From Rhizobiales bacterium 62-17 (GTDB lineage Bacteria > Pseudomonadota > Alphaproteobacteria > Rhizobiales > Beijerinckiaceae), in the NCBI GenBank assembly GCA_001898965.1, contig MKVW01000009.1:589830-653829 (forward strand): 64,000 nucleotides of DNA. Direction: 5' to 3'. A program made the position numbers and the translations under genes. The notes under the pieces are model-generated. The model was not told where the DNA came from, ran no database searches, and saw only the letters and a program-made list of their open reading frames with translations. Shown here one piece after another: positions 62,700-64,000 of this stretch; within the stretch, counting starts at the first letter, position 1; each line of letters begins with the position of its first letter.

Positions 62700-63668
62700 T
62701 CAATTGGCTTTCACGCCGGCCGATTTCACCACCTCGGCCCATTTGTCGATTTCGCTGCGGATATAGGCGGCGAATTCGTCCGGCTTGTTGGCCACGACAA
62801 TGGCGCCTTGCAGCCCCAGCTTCTCCTTCGTCTCCGGCGCATTGAGCGCTTCGACGAGAATGGCATGAAGGCGGTCGACGATCGGCTGCGGTGTCGCCGG
62901 CGGCGCGACGATGCCATACCAATTGTCGGCGACCACCTGCGGCAGACCGAGTTCCGCCGTCGTTTGCAGATCAGGCAAGCTCGGCGAACGTTTGGCGCTG
63001 CCGATCGCCACCGCGCGCATCGTGCCGGCCTGCACATGCGGCAGCAGCACGGCGATATCCATGAACATCAGATCGACCTGGCCGCTCAACAGATCGTTCA
63101 CGGCAGGCGCCGCGCCCCGATAGGGCACATGGGTCATTTCAATCTTGCCGTATTGCTTCAACAGTTCGCCGGCGAGATGCGGCATGCTGCCGGGGCCGGA
63201 AGAGGCAAAGTTGAGCGTGTTAGGTTTGGCCTTCGCCAGCGCGATCAGCTCCGGCAGCGTCTTAGCGGGTACGGCCTTGCCGACCACCAGCAGCTCGGGC
63301 ACGCTCGCCGCCAAAGTCAGCGCCCGCAGATCCTTGCGCGGATCATAGCCGATCGCCTCCTGCATGCTGACGCTGATGGCGAGCGCGCCCGCCGTGCTGA
63401 TGCCGATTGTGTAGCCGTCCGGATCGGCCTGGGCGACGGCGCGCGTGCCGACCGCACCTCCAGCGCCAGCCCGGTTATCGATCACCACGGGCTGTCCGAC
63501 ATTGGCCTGCATCTTTTCCGCGATCACCCGGGCGATCGTGTCGGCCGGGCCGCCGGCCGCGAAGGGCGCGATGAAACGGATGGGCTTGTTCGGAAATGTT
63601 TGGGCCGAAGCGGCCGTCGCGCCGCCCAAAGCGGCGGCGAGCACCAGGCCGCGAACCAAAAAATGCAT
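62700..63668 (-). CDS. Bug/TctC family periplasmic receptor
   Basis: A 322-residue exported receptor with signal peptide (LVRGLVLAAALGGATAASAQ). FPNKPIRFIAPFAAGGPADT and NRAGAGGAVGTRAVA are textbook Bug motifs, as is VPYRGAAPAVNDLLSGQVDL. The ATG at 63668 has GGGAGGGGG upstream, a strong site. First gene of the operon with SDR and amidohydrolase, divergent from a LysR gene, so the set is probably induced by the compound it binds. Confidence 0.92.
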   Translation of the reverse strand: MHFLVRGLVLAAALGGATAASAQTFPNKPIRFIAPFAAGGPADTIARVIAEKMQANVGQPVVIDNRAGAGGAVGTRAVAQADPDGYTIGISTAGALAISVSMQEAIGYDPRKDLRALTLAASVPELLVVGKAVPAKTLPELIALAKAKPNTLNFASSGPGSMPHLAGELLKQYGKIEMTHVPYRGAAPAVNDLLSGQVDLMFMDIAVLLPHVQAGTMRAVAIGSAKRSPSLPDLQTTAELGLPQVVADNWYGIVAPPATPQPIVDRLHAILVEALNAPETKEKLGLQGAIVVANKPDEFAAYIRSEIDKWAEVVKSAGVKAN

Positions 63669-63766
63669 GACGTCCCCCTCCCAGGAGCCAGGCTCTGGCG
63701 CCGGCTCGCGCGCGACTGTCCCAGCCAATGCCGGGGAGGACAAAAACCGTCTTGCGATGCTATATC

Positions 63767-63781
63767 ATGCCGTTTTGGCAT
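63767..63781. promoter_or_regulatory. LysR-type box in the 63.7 kb divergent promoter
   Basis: ATGCC-GTTTT-GGCAT is a perfect dyad with T63768 and A63780 in T-N11-A spacing. It sits between the Bug operon and the LysR gene at 63817, 36 bases before the regulator ATG. Confidence 0.55.
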
Positions 63782-63816
63782 ATCTCTTTGGCTTTCATGC
63801 TGGATGGGCAGGAGCG

Positions 63817-64000
63817 ATGGATTCCAGAAAATTGCGCTATTTCGCCGTCACGGCGCGGCTCGGCAGTTTCACCCGCGCCGCCGAGGAATTGCGCATCGCC
63901 CAACCGGCGCTGAGCCGGCGCATCCGCGAAATCGAGGAGGAGCTGGGGCAGGAATTGCTGGTGCGCCATGGCCGGGGCGTTCGGCTGACGCCGATCGGCG
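63817..64000 (+). CDS. LysR-type regulator, N-terminal part (runs off the right edge)
   Basis: Sixty-one codons are seen: MDSRKLRYFAVTARLGSFTR, then LRIAQPALSRRIREIEEELG and RHGRGVRLTPIG. This is the complete LysR winged helix-turn-helix. The ATG at 63817 has GGAG two bases upstream, rather close; no better start is seen. The effector domain lies outside the window. Divergent from the Bug-SDR-amidohydrolase operon that it presumably regulates. Confidence 0.92.
   Translation, partial: MDSRKLRYFAVTARLGSFTRAAEELRIAQPALSRRIREIEEELGQELLVRHGRGVRLTPIG

Overview
The window looks like a chromosomal segment of a high-GC alphaproteobacterium, most likely a member of the Hyphomicrobiales (Rhizobiales). 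The reasons are the alphaproteobacterial rimP-nusA-ylxR-infB-rbfA-truB-rpsO-pnp block, a fabA-fabB-fabI operon, the FYDLN-acid (TIGR02300) and DUF1150 families, an Hsp20-DUF1150 pair under an RpoH-type promoter, and dispersed palindromic repeats of rhizobial type. No plasmid, phage or CRISPR signature was found.

Layout. 0-5 kb: the 5' end of infC (reverse strand, apparent AUU start), a GT4 glycosyltransferase, an alpha/beta hydrolase, a Bcr/CflA-type efflux transporter preceded by an Arg-rich mini-ORF whose ribosome binding site lies in a hairpin, and a hypothetical gene with AT-rich flanks. 5.5-16 kb: the translation and RNA-metabolism block. 16-25 kb: a large GT-C-like membrane protein, an LTXXQ periplasmic protein, a GT2 glycosyltransferase, fabI-fabB-fabA, an SH3 protein and a D-2-hydroxyacid dehydrogenase. 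25-34 kb: hypothetical genes, a YiiX-type papain-like protein, hsp20-DUF1150, a class A penicillin-binding protein and dnaN. 34-45 kb: fumarase, a four-gene catabolic cluster (two alpha/beta hydrolases, an LLM flavin monooxygenase, a VanB-type reductase), ribB with a degenerate GTP cyclohydrolase II half, a Bug-type receptor, aroA, a FYDLN protein and tRNA-Ala(GGC). 45.4-52.4 kb: a tightly coupled operon of TonB-dependent receptor, exported CobN-like chelatase, ExbB/TolQ-like channel and DUF2149 protein. 52.6-64 kb: catabolic gene sets with three LysR regulators, an MHS transporter, a Baeyer-Villiger-type monooxygenase, two SDRs, two amidohydrolases and two Bug-type receptors.

How the parts work together. 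The housekeeping blocks are conventional. The most unusual system is the four-gene operon at 45437-52335. CobN normally works in the cytoplasm with ATP-driven CobS and CobT. Here a CobN homologue has a signal peptide and a C-terminal membrane anchor, and it is translationally coupled to an ExbB-like protein and to a small DUF2149 protein whose membrane helix carries an ExbD-like Asp. With an outer-membrane receptor as first gene, this suggests uptake of a metal-tetrapyrrole or metal followed by periplasmic metal exchange powered by proton-motive force. The substrate cannot be read from the sequence.

Several families of palindromic repeats punctuate the accessory part. Two related elements of about 145 bp lie at 34605-34750 and 43055-43203. 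The second sits where the aroA-cmk-rpsA order usual in rhizobia is interrupted.
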